Assembly (NCBI GenBank): GCA_002786025.1
Contig: NHNW01000007.1
Span: 1,050,027-1,114,026 of the forward strand
Source of the DNA: Zasmidium citrigriseum
Lineage: Eukaryota > Ascomycota > Dothideomycetes > Mycosphaerellales > Mycosphaerellaceae
Reading direction: 5' to 3'
Length of the DNA stretch: 64,000 bases
The first letter of the stretch is position 1; each line of letters begins with the position of its first letter. The notes under the pieces were generated by a model. The model ran no database searches, was not told where the DNA came from, and saw nothing but the letters and a program-made list of their open reading frames with translations. The position numbers and the translations under genes were made by a program. Positions 21,701 through 30,578 of the stretch are shown here, one piece after another.

Positions 21701-22159
21701 GCAGACAGTACACTCCGCATCTGGGATCCTGACAATGGTGCCTGCAAGGCTACCCTTTCTGCGCACACAGGAGCTATCACATGCTTCCAGCATGACGGGC
21801 AGAAGGTGATCTCCGGTTCCGACAGGACACTCAAGATGTGGGACGTCCGCAATGGCAACTGCGTTCGGGATCTCTTGACAGAGCTGAGCGGCGTTTGGCA
21901 AGTACGCTTTGATGAGCGACGCTGCGTTGCCGCCGTTCAGCGAAACTCACTCACCTACATTGAGGTAATACTCTTCCTCATCGTTGATTTCTTCGCAATG
22001 CTGACTTTTCTCAAGGTTCTTGACTTTGGTGCCTCTCGCGATGGCGTTCCACGAAATCAGCTTGGCCGACGAGTGGTTGTCGATACGAAAGGCCGCGAGA
22101 CGACCGAAGTGGACATTGTTGGTGCCGACCAGGATGGCGACGCCGATATGGCCGACTAA
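18785..22159 (+). CDS. F-box/WD40 ubiquitin-ligase substrate receptor, Cdc4-like
   Basis: Two exons, 18785-21964 and 22016-22159; 1107 residues. The 51-nt intron (GTAATA donor, GCTGAC branch, CAAG acceptor) is a multiple of three and stop-free, so a single-exon reading of 1124 residues is also open; splicing restores the last blade (SLTYIE-VLDFGASRDG), which is why I prefer it. Residues 1-~440 are disordered. About 455-490 (MPENLQTYVMYQLLRRC) looks like the Cdc4 dimerisation helix; 499-545 is the F-box (FNILPPELGLNITRFLDAQSMCRAAQVSKKWRKI). From ~710 there are seven clear WD repeats and an eighth, weaker one, as in Cdc4. The protein would dock phosphorylated substrates onto an SCF E3 ligase in the nucleus. 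Pop1/Cdc4 is likelier than Met30 because of the D-domain and eight blades. Confidence 0.88.
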   Translation: MASNIGLGVSNPEAALSTAPGTPTGENPGQDASTTTTTTTSIMPPYNSTMGQFTLGPATKQTVTTVTTYTTVQLPPLIMEPPRDLEERDPKQYPLANTPTPANLKNFDFQFGGQPVVFHEAEDPSMAARQHNELQQRMLKHNGTIRQEEEHTGYHTPAQSIHIPSFRRDAPAPRSVSATKRKGTPPLAADEAELASLARKTKKQRSSLHRTHSEMAEVPSLNDKGAARSFPAPANTTPVTPHTDVMGMPKAAASKTGLGKSRNTVRPSHSRVQELQDTRGDARIVDSDAEEDLQHEQVSCGGRQTKRARIGDHALHGSSRPRNGATATPPQVESDLESDGEHDTSFDEPRRPTVSSIVTSSQQDASLPSPSLSPITAANNLKTRLDRSFTDHNEENESVVSNLDLEDDRKTQSAKSFESQSSHASMRPPAAFNLQNAAPQTHTSSDGPTMMDIPTMFTAFDNMPENLQTYVMYQLLRRCAKPTLQMVANVVNPALKCDPFNILPPELGLNITRFLDAQSMCRAAQVSKKWRKIINSDEKAWKDLLDRDEFVLPENEIARAVREGWGWQHPGLHGWEQDLRITNMRRSPEPADSTIVSDDELTGSSAVTARSLKKRSIFKASSSSKKTKRRPGQSSSSLTKRTEPHNDQWLKLFNSAKGANSFARAATQAVPYPNVGLESLRNMHLFKSLYQRHYLIREAWMNKESEPKHLAFRAHHRHVVTCLLFDSDKILTGSDDTKINVYDTKTGALRTRLEGHEGGVWALQYEGDILVSGSTDRSVRVWNIKSGRLLQTFHGHTSTVRCLVILKPVQVDTEPDGTPIMMPKEPIIITGSRDSTLRVWKLPKMSDTPLHQAGPPANDRDNPYFLRTLSGHHNSVRAIAAHGDTLVSGSYDCTVRVWKISTGDLIHRLQGHSQKVYSVVLDHARNRCISGSMDNLVKVWDLDSGACLYNLEGHTSLVGLLDLSHDRLVSAAADSTLRIWDPDNGACKATLSAHTGAITCFQHDGQKVISGSDRTLKMWDVRNGNCVRDLLTELSGVWQVRFDERRCVAAVQRNSLTYIEVILFLIVDFFAMLTFLKVLDFGASRDGVPRNQLGRRVVVDTKGRETTEVDIVGADQDGDADMAD

Positions 22160-22840
22160 TTGGCCCGACACATCACGATGGTCTCTCGCCAAACACATCT
22201 CTTGCACTGCATCACACACACGGGCTTTCCGGACGGAACCAAACCCGAATAGGCGCGAGCAGAGTTTCTTGTTTTTAGAATTGGGGCTTTGGGAGGGATT
22301 GTTTTCTTAACGACTTCAAGCGACTACAGGAGGCCATCCCCTTGTCTGGCGCATCATGACGAAAGTCCCGGCGAGGATTTGGCGTTGTTAATACTGGTCT
22401 CTATTGAGCAAAGCGACGAATCGGCATGGTTTGGGACGGCATGGGGTCTGGGACGGCATGGGTTTGGGATGAATATACCAGCAGCACTATGATACCGGTT
22501 GATTCGATGGGTTGGGCTTGTTAATGCGAAGTTTTGTGATACCTTCAGAGTAGCCTCAATGCTACCATGTCTTTGTCAAGTGCTGTTTTCGTTCTCCAAT
22601 CTGTCCCTGGCGCTAGTCAATGAGTGACGTCACGTCGAAAGTCGCATGTGAATCTTTTGGAACTTCACTCGAAATGTTTCTCAAACACTCCATCCTCTAT
22701 TCGCAACACTCAACACAGCAACCGTGGCTTCTTCAACCCCCTCCTCTCCGAAATCCGCCTCTCACCCACCACCAAAACCACGAACCACCACCTTAACTTA
22801 CATCCTCCCCGCCCTCCTCATCCTCCTCCTCGCCGCCATC
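22160..22840. other. Intergenic, 681 bp
   Basis: Terminator of the F-box/WD40 gene and promoter of the phosphatase gene. Between 22430 and 22465 a short GGGA(C/T)GGCATGGG(T)-like unit occurs about three times. A palindromic CRE-type site is listed separately. An ATG-less open frame immediately precedes the phosphatase start. Confidence 0.45.
22625..22632. promoter_or_regulatory. CRE-type palindrome TGACGTCA
   Basis: Perfect 8-bp CRE/ATF site, followed at once by CGTC, 216 bp upstream of the phosphatase start codon. Fungal bZIP regulators of the Atf1/CREB class bind this palindrome. Location in a promoter is suggestive; function is not shown. Confidence 0.45.
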
Positions 22841-23485
22841 ATGGGCCGCAACCGCATAACCTCCGCCCTCGACCCCACAACCCCCATCACCCTCCCCGCG
22901 AACGCCATCGACCCACCCTCGACCTTCACCGACGGCCTCCCACTACCCAAAATGATGGTCTTTGACCTCGACTATACGCTCTGGCCCTTTTGGGTCGATA
23001 CACATATTTCGGGCCCGCTGAAACCGAGTAAAGATGGAGGGTTGACGGTTCGGGATCGGTATGGTGAGAGTTGTGGGTTTTATAATGATGTTGCGGGGGT
23101 GTTGTGGAATATTCAGGAGAAGGGGATTGTGCTTGGTGCTGCTAGCAGAACGAGCGCTCCTGAGCTCGCGCGGTCGATGCTCTCTCTGCTACGTGTACCG
23201 GCGGAATCTCAGGATGAAGGCGCACAAGCAAGAGCTGCTATATCTCTCTTCGATCATTTGGAGATATATCCCGGGAGTAAGATGACGCATTTTCGGAAGT
23301 TGCAGAAGAAGAGTGGGGTTGAGTTTGGGGAGATGTTGTTTTTTGATGATGAGTCGAGGAATAAGGAGGTTGAGAGTTTGGGGGTTACGATGAAGTTGGT
23401 CAAGAATGGGGTTACGAGGGGGGAGATTGATGCTGGGGTGTTGGAGTGGAGGAAGAGGAATGGGAAGGGGGAGAAGGAGGGATGA
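22841..23485 (+). CDS. Magnesium-dependent phosphatase 1 homologue (HAD superfamily)
   Basis: 214 residues from the ATG at 22841. The HAD motif I is [18 protein letters not shown] (residues about 37-54), the hallmark of MDP-1; motif II lies in [17 protein letters not shown], and motif III/IV in [13 protein letters not shown] and [16 protein letters not shown]-1 proteins dephosphorylate protein tyrosines or sugar phosphates in vitro and need Mg2+. The frame stays open upstream to about 22700 and reads [13 protein letters not shown], a plausible membrane segment, but without an in-frame ATG; either it is noncoding or an upstream exon is joined to it. Codon choice is patchy: very C-rich in the first third, T/G-rich in the last third. 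Confidence 0.85.
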   Translation: MGRNRITSALDPTTPITLPANAIDPPSTFTDGLPLPKMMVFDLDYTLWPFWVDTHISGPLKPSKDGGLTVRDRYGESCGFYNDVAGVLWNIQEKGIVLGAASRTSAPELARSMLSLLRVPAESQDEGAQARAAISLFDHLEIYPGSKMTHFRKLQKKSGVEFGEMLFFDDESRNKEVESLGVTMKLVKNGVTRGEIDAGVLEWRKRNGKGEKEG

Positions 23486-24132
23486 AGGTTGAGGCTTTGA
23501 GTTGGATGCTTGTGCTTTGGAAGGGCATGTTTGTTCAGAGTGCATGCTTGCTCTGGAGAGCTGCGTCGAAACCAGCGCTCCAGTGCTGTGGCAATTCAAC
23601 AGGAGCTGCGAAGCATCCATGGATGGCTGAAGACGCCTTGCCATGCACGAGACGATAGAGGAAACGAGATGATACCCCGAATGAGTCAAAACAATAGAGA
23701 AAGACATTTGACAGCGAAATTATGACTTCCAGGTGAGACATTTTACTGTTGTCTTTGGTTAGTCTCAGCCAGAGGGCGAGCGAGCATGCTATTAATCCTT
23801 GTCGTCTATCCCTACAAGGGTAGGTGCTTGGGTGGGATGAGTCTACGCACAACTGCCTTTCATTGTCACGGAAATGGATCTAGTAGCGGAGCTCCGATTC
23901 TTTGTCTACAGCTTACTTTCTGGGGACAAGGCATTGTAGCAAAGACCAGTACTTCAAATGCCTATATACTGTAAGTCTTGACTTGAATGCCCTTGACGAC
24001 GCTGATGAAAATGCAGAAATCAGCTCAAGGACATTATGATCGATATCGTCCAGTATATACGATGGCTCGTCTAATCCAGGAGTCGGCAGTCCAAACAACC
24101 CCTGACTTGAACGTCCCAACACAACCGCAATC
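23486..24132. other. Intergenic, 647 bp
   Basis: Lies between two plus-strand genes. No domain-like frame, repeat or RNA gene seen. Confidence 0.4.
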
Positions 24133-25467
24133 ATGGTTCGAGTCAATCACTTCGAAGCAGTACCTTGCAAATCGACGCAGCAGAAGGTGAAGAAGCTCTT
24201 CAGAGAGCAACTACGCATCGAAGGTAAGCCCCTTCCTCCAGATGATGATGATCTTTCAAGTCCAACAACTGATGACTCGTCAAGTAACTCAAGCCCGCCA
24301 CGACCAAACCTCTTGCGTCGTCAGTCGTCTCTCAGACTTTCTCAAATCGAACAAGCTGATAGACTTCTGGAGCAGCACATGCCCGCTGATGTGACCTGCT
24401 TTTCTGGATCATTGCGGTCAGGCTCTATTCGTGCTGAGCTCCCTCTCGGCACACTTCACATTGATGTTGATGTGCGAGGGAAGAGGATCAAGCGTTGCCA
24501 ACTCGAGTCGGAGCAAGTCGTGCCCTGGAAAGTCTATTCGCATTGTGAAGACTCAGCAGGTAGCTACCATGAACTTGCTCTTGCAGTGCTAAGACTAATC
24601 GAGCAGCAATGTGAACGCCAATCGACAACAAAGACGATCATCGAGCGACTCCTCCACCCAAAGCAAGCACTCCGCACGCACAACCTCCACCAGGTCTTTC
24701 GCAAAGACCCTAGAGCCATCTGCGAGGGAGCCAACGCCGGGAAGAATGGCTGGCACTTCATCAAGGCCGAGCGTATCCTCAACCCGACTCTGGAGCAGCG
24801 CTTTCTGGCACAGACAGAGAAGCTTAGGACAGAGCTGAGGACTCTTTCAATTGGCCAGTTGTCCGAATGCCTACCTACGGGAAGCAACGCCAAATCGAAG
24901 CACGCCATGATCGAGGAGCTACTCCGTCCCCAGCACACCTTCCACGGCACAAACTCCGCCATCGTCGACAGCATCGCCCAACACGGCCTCCTCGCCGCAG
25001 GCGACATCAACCCAGCAACCGGCCTGCCGATCGGAAAGAAGCTAGGCAGTACATACGGCCCAGGCGTCTATGTGACGCAAGAACCACACCTGGCAATCAC
25101 GTACTCGAACTGGAGTGACCCCGAGCTGCTCGACATCGACCCGTTCGAGAGACCTGTCGGCGAGATTCGCAAGAGAATCATCATCTGTGCCTCTGTTCTT
25201 GGTCGTGCTGCTCTTGTGACGTCGAAAGATGGCTTTAGGGAGAAGACTGAAATGTTTCCAGGCGCTCATAGCCATGTTGCGAACGGCGGACAGGAGTATG
25301 TGCTGCCTCGTGAGCAGGTGCTTCCGTTGTATGTTGTGGACTTTGACTGGAGGCCTCAGGGTGATGAGTACCGCGAGGCGTATGTTGCGTACGCGGAGAG
25401 TATGGTGAGTCCCCCGGTGGATGATGTTGATGTTCAGGGACGTTGGTGGAGGATGGGTGGTAGCTAG
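24133..25467 (+). CDS. PARP-like ADP-ribosyltransferase domain protein
   Basis: Single exon, 444 residues. The C-terminal half (about 215-425) resembles a PARP catalytic domain: RILNPTLEQRFLAQTEKL at its start, then TFHGTNSAIVDSIAQHGL with the NAD-binding His (H271), GSTYGPGVYVTQEPHLAITYS with Gly-x-Gly-x-Tyr and the second triad Tyr, and QEYVLPREQVLPLYVVDF, whose Glu sits where the third catalytic residue falls in PARP1-type enzymes. So the H-Y-E triad appears present, which would allow poly- rather than mono-ADP-ribosylation; this is an inference. The N-terminus (30-65) is acidic and Ser-rich; I see no WGR, BRCT or zinc-finger domain. It could start further upstream if an exon was missed. 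Confidence 0.78.
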   Translation: MVRVNHFEAVPCKSTQQKVKKLFREQLRIEGKPLPPDDDDLSSPTTDDSSSNSSPPRPNLLRRQSSLRLSQIEQADRLLEQHMPADVTCFSGSLRSGSIRAELPLGTLHIDVDVRGKRIKRCQLESEQVVPWKVYSHCEDSAGSYHELALAVLRLIEQQCERQSTTKTIIERLLHPKQALRTHNLHQVFRKDPRAICEGANAGKNGWHFIKAERILNPTLEQRFLAQTEKLRTELRTLSIGQLSECLPTGSNAKSKHAMIEELLRPQHTFHGTNSAIVDSIAQHGLLAAGDINPATGLPIGKKLGSTYGPGVYVTQEPHLAITYSNWSDPELLDIDPFERPVGEIRKRIIICASVLGRAALVTSKDGFREKTEMFPGAHSHVANGGQEYVLPREQVLPLYVVDFDWRPQGDEYREAYVAYAESMVSPPVDDVDVQGRWWRMGGS

Positions 25468-25973
25468 CGACCCAAACACTGGACTGTCGCAGGGCGGATA
25501 TGGGTTGTTTCTTGGTGTGGCGGTAGATCAAAGCAAGGATTTGCGAAATTCTAGTAGAGACAAGACATAGTTTGAATTCTGACTGACTGCGACTCAAACC
25601 CGAACCATCCCTTTTGTGCTTGATGTAGCGATGCCTACCCTTGATGTTCCGATCAAAGTGGAAGACGTGACCGTCTATCCCCAATTTTGTCGGCATCGAC
25701 TGAAAGGTCTAGCAGGCCATTCCAGAGCTTTGAGACTAGTGTTCGCTTGGAGAGAGCTGATCGAACATCATAGTCGAACGGGCCCTTCATCCGATCTGTG
25801 AAGGAGTTCAACCAACGTCATAACCATTTCATGAAGCGCCAGTCCTCAGTAAGATGTAACTTGCCATGAACCACAATTTCTAGTTCTTCTCATGTATACC
25901 GCGACAGCTGCGCTAACTTCCGTAGCTGAAAATCTCCGTCCCAAGCATACTAGTCACCGCATGAATCGCGACC
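25468..25973. other. Convergent intergenic region
   Basis: 506 bp between the 3' ends of the PARP-like gene (plus) and the BTB gene (minus). It contains dispersed repeat copy B and therefore both terminators lie around repeat sequence. No gene seen. Confidence 0.45.
25634..25767. repeat. Dispersed repeat, copy B
   Basis: Matches copy C (27605-27759) over CCCTTGATGTTCC, ATCAAAGTGGAAG, CCGTCTAT(C/T)CCCAA and GGAGAGAGCTGATC, with substitutions and small gaps, and copy A (8879-9034) more weakly. Minus-strand reading gives LGIDGHVFHFDRNIKG. It lacks the right-hand end that A and C share. Confidence 0.6.
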
Positions 25974-26869
25974 TCATGAATCACCACCCCATGGATCACC
26001 AGTCCATGGACGTGCTCCCCACGACATATCCCACTCGGCCTGCTCGGCACCTTCGCTCACCAGATATTCCTTGTACGAATATTCCTCGAAACCATCGCCG
26101 TCGTAGTCCATTAGCCTCCTGAAGGGGCGCCTGTAGTTGTTCAGGAGTACTTCGAGGGCATCGAGAAGGGAGCCGCTTAGACCAGTGACACCATCGCTCC
26201 CGACCAAGGCACTTGACAGTAAGCGTGACTGAGCAATATTGCACCGGCAGTACATGTTGTAGACCGTCTCTTCAGCTAGAAGTCGCCGCAAGGGAGTGTC
26301 GACTGGGCTGAGGCGCAACAGCTTGTTGACTAGTCCACTGTCGCTCTTGAGTTCTTGTTTCTCGAAGTGTATAATAAGGGCCATCATAACTGCATCTTGA
26401 AGTTTGGGCATGAGATGCTTGTCTGCGAGCGCCCATGACTGCGCATACAGCACGAGGTGCTCACGTTGGATCTTGTCCAACGGAAGGCGGCGATTCGTGA
26501 GCCAGTACAGCATCAAGCCCCAAGCCGGCAAAGCATCGCCATCTTCTGGGAAGCGAAGGACGCCAGGGTCATTTCCCATGCGCTGCTCATTGTCGAGTGC
26601 TTTGCGGAAGTACTCGGAGCTGTCGCGCAGCACGTTCTCGGACACCAAGTACGGCTCTTGTTCTGCATCCTCCCCGATGAAGATCTTGATGAGTCGATTC
26701 TGTTTGAGTTTCCTGTTGGTGTGATGGTCAGATCCAAGCGCATCTTTGCGTGCGATAGTAAGACTCACTGCATGAAGTCGCCCAGCTCTTCAGTCATGAT
26801 GGCTTTGGTCTCCATAGGCTCCGCGACTCCCGGCTCGACGGCCGTGCTGTCTTTCGAGTCTCCTCCCAT
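25974..26869 (-). CDS. BTB/POZ domain protein
   Basis: Two exons on the minus strand, 26869-26769 and 26712-25974, with a 56-nt intron (GTGAGT donor, ACAG acceptor); 279 residues. After a short acidic leader, residues about 34-140 have the fungal BTB pattern: KQNRLIKIFIGEDAEQEPYLVSENVLRDSSEYFRKAL, then FPEDGDALPAWGLMLYWLTNRRLP and a helix LVLYAQSWALADKHLMPKLQDAVM. These small BTB proteins are an expanded family in filamentous ascomycetes and probably mediate protein-protein contacts; no catalytic domain is present. The tail is Trp/Gly-rich (WDMSWGARPWTGDPWGGDS). The start is the first ATG in the upstream exon. Confidence 0.78.
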
Positions 26870-27084
26870 GATAGGCGGTGCGTGGTAACGGCGAGACCAT
26901 GAGCAAGCCCAAGCTTTTAGCAGGTGCGCGGGATTCGGAGCGTGACGTAGCACTTTTGTCTCGGCCTGAACCTAAATTCTCAAGTGAATGATTCACACCT
27001 CGCATATATCTTTCACTCTCTTGGGCTGACAGACACCCTCCTGAGGCTCTCGAGACAATCAGATACATGTATTCCACGCGTCTC

Positions 27085-27564
27085 TCATTCCATGCCCATT
27101 CCCCTCACAGCCCTCTTTCTTGTACACCACCACTTGCCTTCCCAGAATTGGAAGTCATAACTCAACGCCGTTCTGGTGACAATGCCCGGCGGATGTCCCG
27201 TCACTTCGCACACCTGAAAGACCTCTGCTTTCTTTAGATCGTCATGGAGATTGGTGCTCTGATTCACCAACCTCAAGCGCCACTCGGGATACTCCGACGT
27301 AATGCGCTTGAGCCTGGCAATATGCTCGTCGAGGTCGATGATATGCTCGGCATCGGCTTCTGGGTTCCCGTAGATGTTGTTGACATCATAGAGGACGTTG
27401 CAGGTAAAGTTTGGTGACTTGTAGATCCATCCTGGAGAGGAGGGTGAGAAATCGCGGTTGTTGATGGCTTCGATTGTTAAGTTTGAGAGGTGTTCGATGT
27501 GTTCGATAATGGCGCCCGAGCCGGGACGATTCTCATTGCTTCTGAGCATGGTGATAGTCGTCAT
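27085..27564 (-). CDS. Uncharacterised small protein, possibly NTF2/SnoaL-like fold
   Basis: Single exon, 159 residues, ATG at 27564. The order of elements (an N-terminal helix IIEHIEHLSNLTIEAINNRDF, a short loop, SPNFTCNVLYDV, a long helix LDEHIARLKRITSEYPEWRL, strands around AEVFQVCEVTGHPPGIVTRTALSYDFQFWEGKWW) is compatible with an NTF2/SnoaL cone, but no active-site motif stands out and I do not recognise the family. Dispersed repeat copy C begins about 40 bp upstream of the start codon, so the promoter is made largely of repeat sequence. Function unknown. Confidence 0.6.
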   Translation of the reverse strand: MTTITMLRSNENRPGSGAIIEHIEHLSNLTIEAINNRDFSPSSPGWIYKSPNFTCNVLYDVNNIYGNPEADAEHIIDLDEHIARLKRITSEYPEWRLRLVNQSTNLHDDLKKAEVFQVCEVTGHPPGIVTRTALSYDFQFWEGKWWCTRKRAVRGMGME

Positions 27565-28002
27565 TGAGATGGATGTGACGATGAACCCTTGAGGGGCAGG
27601 GGGCAACCCTTGGTGTTCCAGTCAAAGTGGAAGATGTGCCCGTCTATTCCCAACTTTGCCGATGACGAATCAGCACTCTGACAGGATTTTTAAGAGCTTG
27701 GGATATCTAGTCGCAAGGAGAGAGCTGATCTTCCAGATTGAGCGGAAGAAGGAGGGTAGCAGGTGCGGTTTCTGGAGACTTTCATTTAGGGTGCGCTTCG
27801 TTTTGGTCTAACGCATCATGGTAAAAGATCGACAGATTCGCACAAGACGAACAGCACTGGTACGAAATGTCGACTGCCTGCCTCGCATTCTTCAGCGATG
27901 TAGACTGAATCCAAAACTTCTTCACTCCTGAATATTGGACGTGAGTACTTGCCGCGATCTCCGATCTCTGCGCCAAATCGGAGTTCCATTCGCCTTGCAC
28001 AT
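27565..28002. other. Intergenic, 438 bp
   Basis: Between two minus-strand genes; about a third is dispersed repeat copy C. No gene seen. Confidence 0.4.
27605..27759. repeat. Dispersed repeat, copy C
   Basis: The most complete of the three copies: it shares its left part with B (GTCAAAGTGGAAGATGTG, CCGTCTATTCCCAA) and its right end with A (CCAGATTGAGCGGAAG, GGAGGGTAG). Minus-strand reading of the left part gives LGIDGHIFHFDWNTKG. Probably an old transposable-element fragment. Confidence 0.6.
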
Positions 28003-28888
28003 CTACATCAACGTCGCCAATGCTTCTTGTACATCTTTTAAGTGAGCGGTCGCGCCGAAGACTCCACCCTCACCTTTAATCATTTCTACTGCAGCATTAT
28101 GTAGTGTTCGAGATCCCGCTGCACAGCAGTCGTGAACGAGCAGACAATCGTAACCGCGATCATTCGCCTCTCGCATCGTGGTGTGTACGCAGACATCGGT
28201 GGTAACGCCGCAAAGAATCAAGTTCTTGATGCCCTTACATCTCAAAATGCCGTCAAGATTCGTCCCGGTGAAGGCTCCTTTCCCGGACTTGTCGATGATA
28301 ACCTGAACGTTGTGTCAGGATGATGTTCTGCAAATGACCATTGATTAGGAGGGGCCTTGTACATCACCCTCTCTTGGATACAGCTCATGTATCGTGTCAT
28401 GTCCTGGCTCACCGCGGATCAAGAAACGGCCCATAGGCCCAGAGTCTCCAATGCCTTTTCCAGATGGATTGTTGCGAGAGCGGAACTTTTCTCGTGATGA
28501 GAGATCCGAGAGATTGGGCAGATGGCCTTCCCTTGTGTGAATGACTGGGATATGTGCTTCGTACGCTGAGTCCAGAAGCGATCTGACTGCCGGAATGATG
28601 GAGCGCATTGGTTTTACGGAGTAGCCTTGATGGGTGAGATAGCCGCCTTCTTCGCAGACTTTCTCTGGTGTTAGATAAACGACTTATGATTTCAAGAGAG
28701 CTTCGAACAGCGTAGAGATTCGACATATGTTGGGAAACGAGCAATGGCTGATTTAGAGCGATCTCCTTGCTTGAGGACTTACAGTCGCGCTGCATATCAA
28801 TCACGATCAAGCCTGTACTCTCGAGAGATCCATCATGAGGCCAAGCGTATGGAGTCGCGTGCGCTACCTGCCCACTGGAAGCTCTCAT
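28003..28888 (-). CDS. Isochorismatase-like cysteine hydrolase
   Basis: Three exons on the minus strand: 28888-28783, 28658-28363, 28302-28003; introns of 124 and 60 nt; 233 residues. The catalytic triad of the family is visible: Asp31 in LIVIDMQRDF, Lys139 in VIIDKSGKGAF and Cys172 in LCGVTTDVCVHTT, with the preceding cis-peptide GVTTDV. Members hydrolyse or deaminate small amides, ureas, biurets or isochorismate in the cytosol; the substrate cannot be read from sequence. The length is normal. Choosing the acceptor at 28659 restores the DMQRDFCEEGGY stretch expected after the first catalytic residue. Confidence 0.85.
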
Positions 28889-29810
28889 CGTGACATGGAC
28901 CGTGATGAAAGGAGAATGTTGAAGGGAGAAGACGAGTCAAGACGAGTGAGTGTTTGGCAAGGAGAGCAAGTTGAGTTTGATTAGCGGCGGGAAGGTGCGT
29001 CCCGTAGTGCCTGAGGCATAAATTCATTGGACCTCACTCCATTACTTCCTTCGTCTTCACAACTAATTACTCTTCCGTTCAAGCACCAGATCGCTTGATG
29101 ATTACCTTCTCGCTCCGTGAACAATCCAGGCGTCCCTCTGCAGCGCATCTGATAAGACCTGTTAAACTCTATATAGAATTCAAAGACGCCCGAGTCATGG
29201 GACCAACGCCTTCTTTTAGCCTGAACGCCAGACCGCCAGTGTATGCATGGTGTCATTGGCATCGCAGATCCAGATCCAGATCCAAATTGCCAACCACACC
29301 GTTCCAAAGCGTATGTACGTTCCCGCTGCATCGCATTCAGATCGGATTCGGATCAGGTGGTCCCCACTGCCGTGGCGGTCGCCAAGCTCGCGAGCCTGCA
29401 GCTTGCAGCGGCAATGCTTGCCGACGAATCCTTCAGTATCAGCACCGCGCGCATGCAACTAAGAACTCTCGAGGAGACTTGGATGGAAAGGAATTGGTTT
29501 CCAGAGCTTTCAAAAGACTACACCGACAGTTTGGCACGCTTGTCTGCACTTCGCATCCTTTTCTCAATGCTGCTAGCCTGAAATGATGGCTGGTCCCAAT
29601 GGCTTGGGACGCTATATCGCCTGTGCGTTATATGTGTCCGGGGGAAAGTACCGGTCCTTTCTCATCATTTGAGATGAGCAGAGTTTCGAGTTGCTGCCGC
29701 AGCTTCACGGCGGTGCTGGTCCTCAGTTGACTAGCAGAAGTTTGCCTTCCTTGGATTCGAGAGTCGTCGGTCGATGGGATCGGACGGTCCAGTGCTGCAG
29801 AGATATCGCA
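28889..29810. other. Intergenic, about 920 bp
   Basis: Divergent from no obvious partner. Contains a short GATCCA tandem repeat near 29268-29285. A plus-strand frame (29095-29586) has no domain character. Nothing else seen. Confidence 0.4.
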
Positions 29811-30578
29811 TCACCTGATGGACATGGCGGAATCGACACGCAAAATCGGGCTGATCGGGCTGGGCAACTTGTCTGGACACTGACAGGATTGTGTGCGATC
29901 GCAATTGCAGCGGGCAGGTCTCAATTGAGTGACGATGGCGGGCGCTTGTTCTGGTCTGATCAGGGAGATCGTTTGCGCTTGGTGACCTTGGAAGCGGACT
30001 TTCTTCTTTGGCTTTTCGCTCGTGGTTGGATTGCGAGTGGATGCATTGCGGCGGGCTGGTACGGGGATTTTGCTTCGCTGATGTTGGTTGCGGCAGCGCT
30101 TGTCGACATCTTCCTTCCTCGAGTCTGCGCCTGCCTGAATGTCGGGCAGCGCAGATTTGTCGTCCGGTAAAGAATCGATTTGGTTTAGCAGGTGCTGCAA
30201 TGCGATTTGTAGCTGCTTGAGCAGCGCCGCTGCAACGCTGTTGTCACGGAGCGAGAAGCGTGACGCTCGATTGCTGCAAAACACTTGCACCTCTCCCTCG
30301 ACGAATGCAATGAGCCTCTCCACCCGCTTGAGATCCTTGGCGAGGCGCGGTCGTAAATCGCCAACGTATAGTTGATGTCGCCTTCGGTGTGTCGACGGTA
30401 AGCCGTGCTGCCAGAATGGTCTAATGTGACCGACATGCTGTAGGAGAACGTGAGACCCTTGAAGGTCGTGGCTGATGGCCTTGGTGAATTCTTTCATGGG
30501 GAAAGGACAGTCTGCGTGATCCTTGAGCCAGCTCAAGACCACGGAATGTGTGCTCAGCGTACTGCAGTCCGATGACAT
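29811..30578 (-). CDS. Uncharacterised protein with basic, Cys-containing tail
   Basis: Single exon, 255 residues from the ATG at 30578. I do not recognise the family. Residues ~1-50 look globular (TLSTHSVVLSWLKDHADCPFPMKEFTKAISHDLQG); 75-140 are predicted helical (LAKDLKRVERLIAFVEGEVQVF, AALLKQLQIALQHLLNQIDSL), possibly a coiled coil. The tail is basic and contains KPKKKVRF, which fits both a nuclear localisation signal and an RVxF-type protein phosphatase 1 docking motif, then CNCDRTQSCQC. The antisense strand also has an open frame, but this strand has the better codon use. Function unknown. Confidence 0.5.
   Translation of the reverse strand: MSSDCSTLSTHSVVLSWLKDHADCPFPMKEFTKAISHDLQGSHVLLQHVGHIRPFWQHGLPSTHRRRHQLYVGDLRPRLAKDLKRVERLIAFVEGEVQVFCSNRASRFSLRDNSVAAALLKQLQIALQHLLNQIDSLPDDKSALPDIQAGADSRKEDVDKRCRNQHQRSKIPVPARRNASTRNPTTSEKPKKKVRFQGHQAQTISLIRPEQAPAIVTQLRPARCNCDRTQSCQCPDKLPSPISPILRVDSAMSIR

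Noticed and set aside
29691..30170. Plus-strand frame antisense to the uncharacterised 29811-30578 gene
   Set aside because: Starts from a non-ATG codon or lacks a plausible start context; the minus strand has the longer frame with better codon use.
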